NCBI GenBank assembly: GCA_019638675.1
Contig: JAHBTE010000001.1
Span: forward strand, 1,520,605-1,584,604
Length of the DNA stretch: 64,000 bases
From: Fimbriimonadaceae bacterium
Lineage (GTDB): Bacteria; Armatimonadota; Fimbriimonadia; Fimbriimonadales; Fimbriimonadaceae
Reading direction: 5' to 3'
The notes beneath the pieces are model-generated. The model did not search any database. It saw only the letters and a program-made list of their open reading frames with translations, and was not told where the DNA came from. Below, piece after piece: positions 1 through 8,731 of the stretch (within the stretch, counting starts at the first letter, position 1; each line of letters starts with the position of its first letter). The position numbers and the translations under genes were made by a program.

Positions 1-985
1 CGAGCGCAACTTCGTCGTTGTATCGCTTGAGCGCGTTTAGGTAGCTGTTGCGAAGCCGAGCTTTGTCAATCGCTTGAGGCTCTTGCTGATAACGCAGAAT
101 CTTGTAAGTGACAAAGAATTCATAGGCAATGACCGTGCCTACAAAAAGCAACGCAAGACCACCTGCGGCTACAACGGGACTTTCCAGTCCCCGGGCCGTG
201 GAAAGCCTTTGCATATCCACTTGCATAAATGCGAGCAGAGTTCCTACCAGGGCGACGGTCATTCCGATCAGCAATCCAATCGCCATTTTCCGACCCAGCA
301 TTTGTCCAGCTGTTCTAATTTCTTTAAATCCTTCACCAGGAGAGATTGCGGCAATCATCATCATGATGAATCGCACCATAAAGGTAATCCCGTAGCTAAG
401 CGCTATTGCGAGCACAGTGGCAAAAACGAACTTAGTATTGGAAGTTCCAGTGCCGAGTACAGGCTCCATGAGTACGGAAGCCAACGGGATAAGCAAATAA
501 GCCTTGAGGACAACCGCTACGAGTAGAGCAAAAATGCCTCCCGTAAGCTTTTTTGTGGTCGCATGGCTGTGGCTAAGCGCGGTGAGATAAACTTTTTCTA
601 GGCTTTGAGCATCCATGTACTTTGGTGCTTTAACCCGTCCGCCGATTGCGCGACAATCTTCGATAAATTCGTTTGCGCGGGCACTGAATCCGCCGTTGAG
701 TTCTTCATCGCGTTGGAGTGCTTCGTAACTTGCGTGCCATTGCTGAGTCTGCCGGACGTAAGCTTGAAGGAACTGCTTGGCTTCCCAAACGTGACGGCTC
801 ATAAAGCCGAGCGAAAGCATATCGCCTTCTACGGTTCGAGCAAGTTCATCTCGCTCAAAATCGGTAACCATCCGAGGCTGTTCTTGAGCAAGTTGTTGTT
901 CAGGATTCGGACGCGAGACGATCCGTTCCCGAATTGGTGGTGCGGGAATTGCAGGCGGTGTGTTCGTTGGAAAAGTTGTGCTCAT
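1..985 (-). CDS. Multi-pass membrane protein, C-terminus cut by window edge
   Basis: An uninterrupted frame runs from an ATG at 985 to the left edge. The N-terminal ~130 residues are soluble and proline/glutamine-rich at the start, followed by helical charged sequence. After that come about four hydrophobic stretches (near residues 147-170, 185-215, 232-255 and 270-290), so the middle is an integral membrane domain, and a charged cytoplasmic-looking tail follows to the cut. The ATG overlaps the TGA of the upstream lipoprotein gene (ATGA), so the two are translationally coupled and probably act together. I recognise no family; a partner role for the VWA lipoprotein is inference from the coupling only. 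Confidence 0.75.
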   Translation of the reverse strand, partial: MSTTFPTNTPPAIPAPPIRERIVSRPNPEQQLAQEQPRMVTDFERDELARTVEGDMLSLGFMSRHVWEAKQFLQAYVRQTQQWHASYEALQRDEELNGGFSARANEFIEDCRAIGGRVKAPKYMDAQSLEKVYLTALSHSHATTKKLTGGIFALLVAVVLKAYLLIPLASVLMEPVLGTGTSNTKFVFATVLAIALSYGITFMVRFIMMMIAAISPGEGFKEIRTAGQMLGRKMAIGLLIGMTVALVGTLLAFMQVDMQRLSTARGLESPVVAAGGLALLFVGTVIAYEFFVTYKILRYQQEPQAIDKARLRNSYLNALKRYNDEVAL

Positions 986-1794
986 TCGCTCGTCTCGGAG
1001 GTAGCACCATCCGCGGCACTACTAGAATTGTTTTTTGCTTGTGTGATCAAAGCTTGTATCGCTTTTTGGGATTGGGCAAGCATCGGTTCGCCACCCGTCA
1101 GAGTGATATCGAAATACTGCTTGGGCATATCACCCATTGCACCCAAGATGAATCGGTCGCGCACCACTGAGTCAAGGTTCGTGATTTTCTTCGTGCCATC
1201 CGCATTAAGTCCGAGGAAAATAATCATCGGTGCATTTGGAATATCTCGAAGGACTTCTGCTTCCTTAGAGAGAGTGCTTGGATCGTCTTCAAACCCGCCA
1301 TCGGTGACAAAAATGCCAATGACTTGCTTATCTGGGTTGCGCGCGCACTGCGCCTCCAAATCTCGAAATGCTAAAGCTAAGTTTGTACCCTTAGACTTTT
1401 TGCTATCGCCATGCGGATCATTCTCATACTGATCCACGATTTCTTGCATGATGGCCCGGCTGGCAATCGTGGTTTTCATTTTGGAAACATCTTGGGCGTA
1501 CCAGTGAACCGTGGTTGTAATCGCATCAGGATAGAAGTCCATGAGGTTCACCAGTTGCTGACCAATATCTGCCCGGAGATGCTTTGCCGAGCCAGATCGA
1601 TCTAAATATACGTGGGCAACAACTCCTTCAGTCGTGGGCTCGGTTGGCCTAAACGTATCTCTACCGACTTGCTCTTTGACGCTTTCAACCGCGCCACATC
1701 CCACAAGTGCTAGCGAACAAATCGCTAAAAACAGCATCCCAACGCGTTTCACACCACAAGATACGCTAAAAGTAGGGTGCGGTTTCGCCCGCAT
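982..1794 (-). CDS. Lipoprotein with von Willebrand factor A-like domain
   Basis: A lipobox (LALVGC) follows a hydrophobic stretch preceded by Lys-Arg, so the mature protein is a lipid-anchored envelope protein. The mature part starts like a VWA domain: a MIDAS-type DRSGS (D-x-S-x-S), a downstream KGTNLA threonine, and VTDGG after a hydrophobic strand, together predicted to bind a divalent cation. The C-terminus is Ser/Ala-rich. The start is uncertain: ATG at 1794 is used here, a GTG at 1752 would give an ideal 19-residue lipoprotein signal, and the frame is open up to 1860. Its stop overlaps the start of the membrane-protein gene at 985. Ligand and role are unknown. Confidence 0.8.
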   Translation of the reverse strand: MRAKPHPTFSVSCGVKRVGMLFLAICSLALVGCGAVESVKEQVGRDTFRPTEPTTEGVVAHVYLDRSGSAKHLRADIGQQLVNLMDFYPDAITTTVHWYAQDVSKMKTTIASRAIMQEIVDQYENDPHGDSKKSKGTNLALAFRDLEAQCARNPDKQVIGIFVTDGGFEDDPSTLSKEAEVLRDIPNAPMIIFLGLNADGTKKITNLDSVVRDRFILGAMGDMPKQYFDITLTGGEPMLAQSQKAIQALITQAKNNSSSAADGATSETSE

Positions 1795-1892
1795 TTTTAA
1801 TAAATTTTCGCTATTTACTGGCGGGATTACTGGGTTATTGCTCATGTTCTTGAATTGCACAACGAAAAAATGTTGTTTCTGATTCCCTAATT

Positions 1893-2483
1893 ATGAAATT
1901 TTCTCGGGCTGGTAGGCTAGAAATCGTGGCAGGCAAAGAATCGGGGAAGTCACCCAAGACAATTTTAAGCAAAACCGGGGTTCGCGATATCCAGCGCGAA
2001 ATCCGGAAAAAGTACGAGGGTCGCCGAGAACTTTGTTTCCTCCTACAAGACTGGGATGATGGTTACAACGTCGGCGGGATGTTCCGCCTGGCAGATGGAT
2101 GCGGTGCTAGCGAACTGGTTCTTACCGGCAAGACCCCGCAACCAGAGGCGAACCCGATGATTGGCGTGACTAGCATGGGTCAACACCGACGCATCAAGTG
2201 GCGTCATTTCGCCCGCCACGACGAAGCCTGTCAGAAACTGATTGATGAAGGCTGGACGTTAATCGCACTAGAAATAGCGGAAGGAGCCGTGGAATTCACG
2301 GAGTTTGATTTCCCGCCGCGAACTTGTATCGTTGTCGGTAACGAAGGTGCTGGCGTTTTCAGTGGAGTGATGAAGTTTTGCTCCGCTGCGGTCTATATTC
2401 CGATGTTTGGCAAAGGACGTAGTTTGAATGTTGTGAGCTCGGCGAGTGTTGTTGGGTATGCGGTTGTTTTAGGTGACCGTTGA
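1893..2483 (+). CDS. SpoU/TrmH-family RNA 2'-O-methyltransferase
   Basis: 196 residues, the size of a minimal SPOUT methyltransferase. The three SpoU motifs are visible: an Asn/Gly-rich motif 1 (YNVGGMFRLADGCG), motif 2 around VGNEGAGV, and motif 3 IPMFGKGRSLNVVSSASV, which together form the trefoil-knot SAM pocket. These enzymes methylate ribose 2'-OH in tRNA or rRNA; the substrate cannot be assigned. It is divergent from the VWA lipoprotein gene and its last 15 bp overlap the 3' end of mazG on the other strand. Confidence 0.88.
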   Translation: MKFSRAGRLEIVAGKESGKSPKTILSKTGVRDIQREIRKKYEGRRELCFLLQDWDDGYNVGGMFRLADGCGASELVLTGKTPQPEANPMIGVTSMGQHRRIKWRHFARHDEACQKLIDEGWTLIALEIAEGAVEFTEFDFPPRTCIVVGNEGAGVFSGVMKFCSAAVYIPMFGKGRSLNVVSSASVVGYAVVLGDR

Positions 2484-3473
2484 ATTCGCTTTTGCTTGGT
2501 TCCACAACTCGTCCCATTCCTCGGCACTTAGATCGGTCAGCGGTTTAGAAGACATCTCTTCCATAGCCATAAATCGTCGGCGGAATCGCTCGACCATAGT
2601 CCTCAACGCATCTTCCGGATCAACTTTTGCCCATCGAGCAAGATTCACAACTGTGAATAGCAAATCACCTAACTCTTCAGAAATTCGCTGACGATTACCC
2701 TCGGCAAGAGCTTCGCGAAACTCATTTTCTTCTTCGCGGAATTTCTCCCAAACTCCTTCCATATCGGGCCACTCAAATCCTGATCGAGCTGCTCGTTTGC
2801 TGATCTCCATCGCGAGCATAAGCGCAGGCATCGCCACCGGTACTCCGCTCAATGTTGATGTTGACTCTAGTTTTTCACCTTTTTCTTGTCGCTTGATTGC
2901 ATCCCAGTTTTTCAGAACCTCGTCAGGAGTGTCCGCCTGAACGTCGCCAAAAACGTGGGGATGGCGACGAATCAGCTTGACGTTGATCTGGTTTGCGACT
3001 TCCTCAATCCCCCATTTGCCCTCTAATCGCTTGATTTGAGTGTGCATGAGCGGCTGGAGGAGTACGTCACCCAGTTCCTCTTTCATTGCCGATTCGTCGC
3101 CGTCATCAATGGCTTGGATCAGCTCGTAAGATTCTTCGAGCAAATACTTTTTGAGCGATTCGTGAGTTTGAGCTTGATCCCATGGGCAACCACCTGGCCC
3201 GAGAAGGCGGTCAACGATTTGAGCCAGCCCAGCCATTCCGCCGGCGTGCCCGGTTTCGCTAGCCGCGACCACAAATTCATTTGTTGCAGGGGCCGCAAAC
3301 GATCGTCCGTAAACCCGTTCTAAGTGGATCAATAGATCAGGAAATATGTCGGCAAATCCTAAGAAAATCTGGTGTGCTCTCTGGTCGATGACAAGAATCT
3401 GGGGTGCGATATGAACCTGATAGCTTCCTGCCAATCCTTTTTCTTTGAGGAGATCGGATGGCGAAGAATTCAT
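2469..3473 (-). CDS. mazG: Nucleoside triphosphate pyrophosphohydrolase MazG
   Basis: The MazG fold appears twice, as in classical MazG: the first half begins GPGGCPWDQAQTHESL and has the EESYEL...EELGDVL Mg-binding helices (about residues 90-150), the second has EEENEF...EELGDLLF (about 250-285). The enzyme hydrolyses (d)NTPs to monophosphate and pyrophosphate, usually for pool sanitation or ppGpp balance. An extra ~75 N-terminal residues precede the first MazG half; they are hydrophobic and may be a remnant of the tetrapyrrole-methylase-like domain found fused to MazG in some phyla (inference). It converges on the SpoU gene with a 15-bp overlap. Confidence 0.9.
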   Translation of the reverse strand: MNSSPSDLLKEKGLAGSYQVHIAPQILVIDQRAHQIFLGFADIFPDLLIHLERVYGRSFAAPATNEFVVAASETGHAGGMAGLAQIVDRLLGPGGCPWDQAQTHESLKKYLLEESYELIQAIDDGDESAMKEELGDVLLQPLMHTQIKRLEGKWGIEEVANQINVKLIRRHPHVFGDVQADTPDEVLKNWDAIKRQEKGEKLESTSTLSGVPVAMPALMLAMEISKRAARSGFEWPDMEGVWEKFREEENEFREALAEGNRQRISEELGDLLFTVVNLARWAKVDPEDALRTMVERFRRRFMAMEEMSSKPLTDLSAEEWDELWNQAKANSTVT

Positions 3474-3507
3474 TCTGCGAGATTACCGCCGCAGTCAAAC
3501 AAGAACT

Positions 3508-3528
3508 GGCCCTGCAAAGTGCAGAGCC
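3508..3528 (-). terminator. Weak hairpin after the foldase gene
   Basis: On the minus strand GGCTCTGCA-ctt-TGCAGGGCC forms a 9-bp stem with one T-G wobble and a 3-nt loop, followed by a moderately T-rich TTCTTGTTT. It lies between the stop of the SurA-like gene and the start of mazG and could separate the two units. Confidence 0.45.
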
Positions 3529-3552
3529 AGCCGGTTCGGAACTATTCTTGCC

Positions 3553-4506
3553 TTATTTATCTGGTCCGAATAACTGTTTTAACTGGCCGTCAAATGGAGT
3601 ACCCGAGTACTCAATTCTTGCGTTAGCCCGTTGGTTAGCCATCATTTTTTCAATGTCGTTTTTCACATTTCCGCGATCAACCATCATTTTGCGGCGGATG
3701 CGTTGCTTGAGCTTTGCGTCGAGGGGCATCACTTCTGATTGCCAGGTTTTTTCGAGGAAGAATTTAATTTCTACGCCTTGGGTTTGACCAGGAACCCAAA
3801 TCGAGGATTGGCCTTCCTTCATACCGTTGACTATGGCCTTGATTGTTCCGCTGAGGTTATCTTCAGGAATAACTCCCATCAGCCCGCCATCGTATTTGGT
3901 TGAGATGTCAATGCTGAGTTCAGCTGCAACGTCGGCAAACGACTTTCCTGCGGCAAGTTGGTCGTCCACTTTCTTTTTCAAAGCTGGGCTATCAATCGTA
4001 ATCACTCGAATCTTGTGCCGCTTCGGCAAAGTGAACTGGGCGCGCTTTTCGTTTTCGTAGAACTGGGTGATCTGTGCATCGGCGATATTGATGCCCATAG
4101 TGGTCAGGTTGAACTCGGAAAGCTGTACTTTAATATCGTATCGCAGGTCAGCCTGGGTAAATCCAAGCATGGTGAACGCTTTTACAAAATCGGGATTGTC
4201 ATCGGTTCTGAACTTGATTTCATCCGTGATTTGGGCCTCGCTTGGTTCAACACCTTTATCTTTGGCGAGTTGAAGCATTAACGCTTCGTTGATGAGTTGC
4301 TGAAGAGTAAGAAATCCTGGTGTGGCTTCAAAAAATTTGCCGCCAACGTTCTTCCCAACGCCAGGGAGAACTTCCATTCTCTTGATGTATTGAGAACGGG
4401 CGATGGGTTGACCGTTGACTGTAACGATAGTGTCTTGAGCTTGGGCTCCGACTGCCATAAGCGCAGTTGCTAAGGCCAGCGTGAATGTTAATGCGCGCGA
4501 TTTCAT
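3553..4506 (-). CDS. SurA/PpiC-like periplasmic peptidyl-prolyl isomerase
   Basis: 317 residues with a clear Sec signal peptide (MKSRALTFTLALATALMAVG, cleavage after AQA). The mature N-terminus (VNGQPIARSQYIKRME, then a long helical region ending LQQLINEALMLQLAKDKGV) has the SurA N-domain pattern, and residues ~165-255 correspond to a parvulin (PpiC) domain. It probably acts as a chaperone or prolyl isomerase for exported proteins in the periplasm. The parvulin part is divergent and I cannot confirm catalytic residues, so a pure chaperone is possible. It is monocistronic or followed by mazG. Confidence 0.82.
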   Translation of the reverse strand: MKSRALTFTLALATALMAVGAQAQDTIVTVNGQPIARSQYIKRMEVLPGVGKNVGGKFFEATPGFLTLQQLINEALMLQLAKDKGVEPSEAQITDEIKFRTDDNPDFVKAFTMLGFTQADLRYDIKVQLSEFNLTTMGINIADAQITQFYENEKRAQFTLPKRHKIRVITIDSPALKKKVDDQLAAGKSFADVAAELSIDISTKYDGGLMGVIPEDNLSGTIKAIVNGMKEGQSSIWVPGQTQGVEIKFFLEKTWQSEVMPLDAKLKQRIRRKMMVDRGNVKNDIEKMMANQRANARIEYSGTPFDGQLKQLFGPDK

Positions 4507-4588
4507 GATCCGTAAAGTTCCGTACCTGTCATTTTGACGAGTGAGTTTCCAAGAAGCGTCGCAGCATAGGCCGGAATTGCCCCCATGT

Positions 4589-4602
4589 CATAATTTCAGC
4601 CT
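4589..4602 (+). promoter_or_regulatory. -10 element 8 nt before lysA start
   Basis: CATAAT at 4589-4594 is followed by only 8 nt before the lysA ATG, and no Shine-Dalgarno is present. Transcription from this box would start at or next to the ATG, so a leaderless mRNA is predicted. Confidence 0.5.
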
Positions 4603-5895
4603 ATGGCAGAGCCAGAATTCGACCCACGCTGGCGCCCAACTGCCGATTTAACCCGTGACCTTGTAGGTCAATTCGGAACTCCGCTGTACGTCATTGACGA
4701 AAACCATTTTCGCAGTCGAATTCGAGATTACATTTCAGCCGCACGGCAAGCTGACCCCAATTGCGAAATCACATTTGCCAGTAAGGCAAACAGTGTTCTC
4801 GCGGTTCTAAAAATCGCCCATTCGGAAGGTTGTCTGATCGATGTCGCTAGCGAAGGAGAACTACGTGCGGCTCTGGCGGCTGGTGTTCCAGCCAGTGCTT
4901 GCCACATGCACGGAAACAACAAAAGCCGAACTGAAATTGAGTTCGCTTTGTCGGTAGGAATCAACCAAATAGTTATCGATAACTTCGAAGAAATCAATAC
5001 TCTTGCAGAACTAAAAGCTACGACGCCTTTGGTTCTCAGACTTGCGCCGGGCGTGCTTCCGATTACTAATGAGAAGATCAGCACGGGGCAGCAAGATACA
5101 AAATTCGGATTTAGTATCCAAGATGGTTCGGCTGAAAAGGCTTTGTTACAAGCGTTGGATTCAGGGCTACAAGTAGTAGGATTTCACTGCCACGTGGGTT
5201 CGCAGCTGCTCGATCCCGAAGCACAAATCTCGGCTGGTCAAAGGCTCGCCCAATTTGCCGCTGAGATGAAGAGCAGGCATGGATTCATCACGCAGGTCAT
5301 AAACGCAGGCGGAGGTCGGGCTGTTCGATACACCAACGAATCTCCAATCGCTCTTGCTGATTACTGTCAGCAACTCGCGCAAGGCGTTCGGCGGGCATTA
5401 GAAGGAACGGATCTTAACCCAAAGCTCGTTCAAGAACCCGGGCGTAGCTTAATTGCCGAAAGCGGGGTCACTATTTACACCATCGGCTCAATCAAGTTAG
5501 TAGAATCCCCGGACGGCGGAACAAAGCGCTATGTGATCGTTAATGGCGGTCTTGCCGATAATCCACGTCCTGCAATGTACGATGCTAAATACGCTGTAGA
5601 GGCGATTGCATGCGATGGACGCGAACTGGGTGAATCCTCATCGGCAACCGTAAGTGGTCGGCATTGCGAGACCGACCTACTGTTTGATCAAGTCATGTTG
5701 CCGAACGACCTGCAACCCGGCGATCTCCTCATCGTTTTAACAACGGGCGCGTATTCAAGTAGTATGGCGAGCAATTACAACCGATATCCTCGACCAGCCA
5801 CCGTGCTTGTGCGAGATTCGGGGCCAGTAATTGTTCAGCGGGCAGAATCGTACGATGAAATGCTCGCTCGGGAAGTTTTGCCAGAGGGAATTTAG
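4603..5895 (+). CDS. lysA: Diaminopimelate decarboxylase
   Basis: 430 residues, PLP-dependent fold III. The N-terminal barrel opens with TPLYVIDENHFRSRI and FASKANSVLAVL, where the Lys is the PLP Schiff-base residue; the barrel continues through GFHCHVGSQLLD, NAGGG and EPGRSLIAESG. The C-terminal half has the substrate-binding GRHCETDLLF and a Tyr near GAYSSSMASNYN. It decarboxylates meso-diaminopimelate to lysine in the cytoplasm. A -10 box lies 8 nt before the ATG. It may be cotranscribed with the downstream site-2 protease (9-bp gap). Confidence 0.92.
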   Translation: MAEPEFDPRWRPTADLTRDLVGQFGTPLYVIDENHFRSRIRDYISAARQADPNCEITFASKANSVLAVLKIAHSEGCLIDVASEGELRAALAAGVPASACHMHGNNKSRTEIEFALSVGINQIVIDNFEEINTLAELKATTPLVLRLAPGVLPITNEKISTGQQDTKFGFSIQDGSAEKALLQALDSGLQVVGFHCHVGSQLLDPEAQISAGQRLAQFAAEMKSRHGFITQVINAGGGRAVRYTNESPIALADYCQQLAQGVRRALEGTDLNPKLVQEPGRSLIAESGVTIYTIGSIKLVESPDGGTKRYVIVNGGLADNPRPAMYDAKYAVEAIACDGRELGESSSATVSGRHCETDLLFDQVMLPNDLQPGDLLIVLTTGAYSSSMASNYNRYPRPATVLVRDSGPVIVQRAESYDEMLAREVLPEGI

Positions 5896-5904
5896 AAACG
5901 ATCA

Positions 5905-6558
5905 ATGGGATACGCAGCACTCGCCATCATCTTATTTATTTCCATCGGACTCCATGAATTTGCTCACGCTAAGGTCGCGGATATGGCGGGTGACCCAACG
6001 CCGCGCTCGCAAGGTCGAGTGACTCTAAACCTGACCAAACACTTTGAAATCACAGGCGTGATCATGATCGTTGTCAGTACGCTCAGCGGATTTGGGATCG
6101 GGTGGGGCAAGCCAGTCATGGTTAATCCCGGGCGAATGAAAAACCCTCGCTGGGATCACTTTGCTAGCGTTATCGCTGGGCCAATGACGAACGTGACTCT
6201 TGCTTTATTGTTCGCTATCGCTTACCGAATTATTGCCATTGCGTATCCCTACGCATTCAATAACGATTTTGTCTACGCATTATTTGGGTACGGAGTATTT
6301 ATCAATATCGTCTTGGCGTTGTTCAACCTCATTCCGCTCGGGCCGCTTGATGGTCACTGGCTCTTAGGGTTATTGCTCCCGGCGCAAAACCGACAACGAT
6401 GGTTTGACTTCAACCGCTCCCAAGGAACTATTCTATTGCTCGTGCTCATCGTTGGCGGGCAAATGATGTCGCGAGCTGGTAGCCCTGGACCAATCGAATT
6501 CCTGATTGGGGTTCCGGCTAGAGCCCTATACCAATATCTTACGGGTAGTCCATTCTGA
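5905..6558 (+). CDS. Site-2 protease family (M50) membrane metalloprotease
   Basis: 217 residues, several membrane segments. HEFAH near residue 13 in the first hydrophobic helix is the HExxH zinc motif of M50 proteases, and the second conserved element (N-x-x-P-x-x-P-L-D-G: NLIPLGPLDGHW) supplies the third ligand Asp. WGKPVMVNP and GPMTN are typical of the short Rip3/YwhC-like subfamily without PDZ or CBS domains. It cleaves transmembrane substrates within the membrane; the substrate is unknown. It follows lysA closely and precedes trpS by 45 bp. Confidence 0.88.
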   Translation: MGYAALAIILFISIGLHEFAHAKVADMAGDPTPRSQGRVTLNLTKHFEITGVIMIVVSTLSGFGIGWGKPVMVNPGRMKNPRWDHFASVIAGPMTNVTLALLFAIAYRIIAIAYPYAFNNDFVYALFGYGVFINIVLALFNLIPLGPLDGHWLLGLLLPAQNRQRWFDFNRSQGTILLLVLIVGGQMMSRAGSPGPIEFLIGVPARALYQYLTGSPF

Positions 6559-6603
6559 TAACCTTCTGGCACGCCAATTGCCAGTTGGAAGGGAAGACGA
6601 ATC

Positions 6604-7599
6604 ATGAGTGAAAATCGCCGAATCTTGAGTGGAATGCGCAGCACAAACCCAAAGCTGCACATCGGGAACTACGAAGGCGCTCTCAGAAACTGGGTCGAAC
6701 TCCAAGAATCGGGGCACGAAATGTTCTGCATGGTTGCGGATTGGCACGCACTGACCACCATGCAAGGAAACTCGGGGGATGCGGGATTTAACGCTCGAGA
6801 AGTAGCAAAAGATTTTGTTGCGGCAGGAATTGACCCAGCTCGATCGGCCGTGTTTATTCAAAGCCACGTCAAAGAACACGCTGAACTACACCTTCTGCTC
6901 AGCATGATCACCCCTCTCGGCTGGTTAGAACGCAACCCCACGTACAAGGAAAAACAAGGCGAAGTCGGAGGAGTTGAACGCGAGCCGTACGGGTTGCTTG
7001 GTTATCCCGTTTTGCAGACCGCGGACATTTTGCTGTATCGCCCACTTGGGGTTCCGGTTGGGCGCGACCAGGCTCCACACCTGGAAATTGGCAACGATAT
7101 TGGTCAACGGTTTAATCGCTTGTTCGAAGTTGAGATATTTGAGCCGTACAAATATCTCATTCCGGCCGACGAAAATCGAGCCAAGGTGCCGGGGCTTGAT
7201 ATGAGGAAGATGAGCAAGAGTTACGACAACTGCATCTATCTCACCGATACGCCGGATGAAACAGCGGAAAAGATCAAAAGCGCATTTACAACTCCAACCA
7301 AACTCCGCAAAACCGATCCGGGCATTCCAGAAGGTTGCGCGGTCTGCCAGTATCTAAAAATCTACTCTCCGAACTGGGAAACTCAGTGGTCAGAGGACGT
7401 AGCCGGTGAGCGCGGCTGTATGCAAAACAAGAAGGAACTCACGGAGATCATCAACGAATACTTCCGCCCGATGCGCGAACGTCGCGCGGCATTATCGGAC
7501 GGCGATATTGAGGATATTTTGATCTCGGGCGCTGAAAAGGCGCGCGCAGTTGCCAGCGAAACCATGTCCATGGTTCGCAAAGCAATGGGCTTGTATTAG
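6604..7599 (+). CDS. trpS: Tryptophanyl-tRNA synthetase
   Basis: 331 residues, the normal length for bacterial class I TrpRS. The HIGH-like signature is KLHIGNYEGA (about residues 17-26) and the second class I signature is DMRKMSKSYDN. LQTADILLYRP and VPVGRDQAPHLE are family-specific active-site segments. It charges tRNA-Trp in the cytoplasm. ATG at 6604 is preceded by GGAAGG about 15 nt upstream. Confidence 0.95.
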   Translation: MSENRRILSGMRSTNPKLHIGNYEGALRNWVELQESGHEMFCMVADWHALTTMQGNSGDAGFNAREVAKDFVAAGIDPARSAVFIQSHVKEHAELHLLLSMITPLGWLERNPTYKEKQGEVGGVEREPYGLLGYPVLQTADILLYRPLGVPVGRDQAPHLEIGNDIGQRFNRLFEVEIFEPYKYLIPADENRAKVPGLDMRKMSKSYDNCIYLTDTPDETAEKIKSAFTTPTKLRKTDPGIPEGCAVCQYLKIYSPNWETQWSEDVAGERGCMQNKKELTEIINEYFRPMRERRAALSDGDIEDILISGAEKARAVASETMSMVRKAMGLY

Positions 7600-7611
7600 A
7601 AAGAGATTTCG

Positions 7612-7617
7612 TATACT
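7612..7617 (+). promoter_or_regulatory. -10 element 10 nt before the 49-aa gene
   Basis: TATACT sits in the trpS-to-small-gene gap, 10 nt before the ATG at 7628. No Shine-Dalgarno is seen, suggesting an own promoter with a leaderless or nearly leaderless transcript. Confidence 0.4.
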
Positions 7618-7627
7618 AGGATTAAGA

Positions 7628-7777
7628 ATGCCTACACATGATAAAAAATGGGTTCCGACTCCCGAGCAACTCAAGATGATTGAGGACGCCGTTCGTGAAA
7701 ATGGATCAGGATATTCTTACACGGAAGACGAAGCACGTGCGGAAATCGAGCGTCGCGTCAAGCTACTTATTAAGTGA
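7628..7777 (+). CDS. 49-residue conserved-looking small protein
   Basis: The ATG at 7628 gives MPTHDKKWVPTPEQLKMIED followed by a short acidic and helical sequence ending RRVKLLIK. The upstream in-frame extension to 7550 runs inside trpS and is unlikely to be used. The charged helical composition suggests a small soluble protein. No family recognised. A TATACT box 10 nt upstream of the ATG supports expression. Confidence 0.55.
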   Translation: MPTHDKKWVPTPEQLKMIEDAVRENGSGYSYTEDEARAEIERRVKLLIK

Positions 7778-7800
7778 GCATATATATTTCAGCGAATAGG

Positions 7801-8355
7801 CTAAGCCCGCGTTCCTGGCTTCGTAATTGGAATCTCAGCAAGCCAATCAGGAACCTCGTCCTCAGCCCAGCTCTCTGCCTCGACTTTGTAGCCAGCGAAG
7901 TACGGTGCGCCAAAATCGATTGGGTTTGGCGCGCGGTCAATAAGCACACCGACCCCAGCTATCGTGCCTCCAAAAGCCCGAATCGCGTCTACCGTTTCGA
8001 TAACGGAAAGGCCAGTGGTGAGAACATCGTCAACGACTAAAACCCGCGCTCCCGAGGGAATGGAGGCATTGCGGCGCAGGGTCTTCACCCCGTCCACCGT
8101 TTCGACATACCGAGCCGGTACCCCCAGTTGCCGCGCGACTTCGAAAGCGATAATGATCCCGCCCGTCGTTGGCCCGGCGACGAGATCAACCTGACCGCGA
8201 AACTGATCGGCTATTTCGGTGCAGAGTGCCGAAAGCGCAGGTGGTGATTCGAGCACCCGAAACTTCTCAAAATAAATATCCGAATGCCGCCCGGAAGTGA
8301 GTTTGAAATGGCCCTTGAGAATTGCTCCTGATTCTCGGAGCAACTGTTCGAGCAT
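7801..8355 (-). CDS. pyrE: Orotate phosphoribosyltransferase
   Basis: Starting at ATG 8355 the protein is 184 residues: LRESGAILKGHFKLTSGRHS is the typical PyrE N-terminus, and VLVVDDVLTTGLSVIE is the PRPP-binding loop (acidic pair DD then T-T-G). It converts orotate plus PRPP to OMP in pyrimidine synthesis. The frame is open to 8454; a TTG at 8376 overlapping the panD stop would give MANSNREM and stronger coupling, so the start is undecided. It is last in the ccmE-ccmF-panD-pyrE unit. Confidence 0.9.
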   Translation of the reverse strand: MLEQLLRESGAILKGHFKLTSGRHSDIYFEKFRVLESPPALSALCTEIADQFRGQVDLVAGPTTGGIIIAFEVARQLGVPARYVETVDGVKTLRRNASIPSGARVLVVDDVLTTGLSVIETVDAIRAFGGTIAGVGVLIDRAPNPIDFGAPYFAGYKVEAESWAEDEVPDWLAEIPITKPGTRA

Positions 8356-8368
8356 TTCGCGGTTAGAG

Positions 8369-8731
8369 TTAGCCAAGGACGTTGAATGGGGTGAGGTCGC
8401 GGACGATTTCGTTTTCGTCGCCGAGCAGCACAATTCGCGGAGTGATGGGTTCATCGCTCAGCGTGAATGCTGCGATGATGACTCGATCCCCCATTTCAAA
8501 ATGGTAGGCCGCGCCGCCGTTCAAGCCGATCACACCTTTGGGGCCAGCAAATGCGTAAGTTTGAATTCGTGATTTATGATCAACTGCCCAGATGTGGACG
8601 AGTTCGCCGTCGATAATGCCGACTTCGCGCATGAGATCGCCATCAATTTCGATGCTCCCAACGTAATCGGGGTTCGAATAAGTGATGCGTCCGTGATGGA
8701 GTTTAGACTTCAAGAGTGTCCGAAGTTGCAT
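8369..8731 (-). CDS. panD: Aspartate 1-decarboxylase (pyruvoyl enzyme)
   Basis: 120 residues, typical of bacterial PanD. The self-cleavage site Gly25-Ser26 is in YVGSIEID; the new N-terminal Ser becomes the pyruvoyl group. NGGAAYHFEMGDRVIIAAF is the conserved C-terminal barrel segment. It makes beta-alanine for pantothenate/CoA. The start overlaps the 3' end of ccmF by 29 bp, and the stop is next to or overlapping pyrE. Confidence 0.95.
   Translation of the reverse strand: MQLRTLLKSKLHHGRITYSNPDYVGSIEIDGDLMREVGIIDGELVHIWAVDHKSRIQTYAFAGPKGVIGLNGGAAYHFEMGDRVIIAAFTLSDEPITPRIVLLGDENEIVRDLTPFNVLG

Noticed and set aside
605-1432. 275-codon plus-strand ORF
   Set aside because: Antisense to two clear minus-strand genes; no recognisable protein, composition of a shadow frame.
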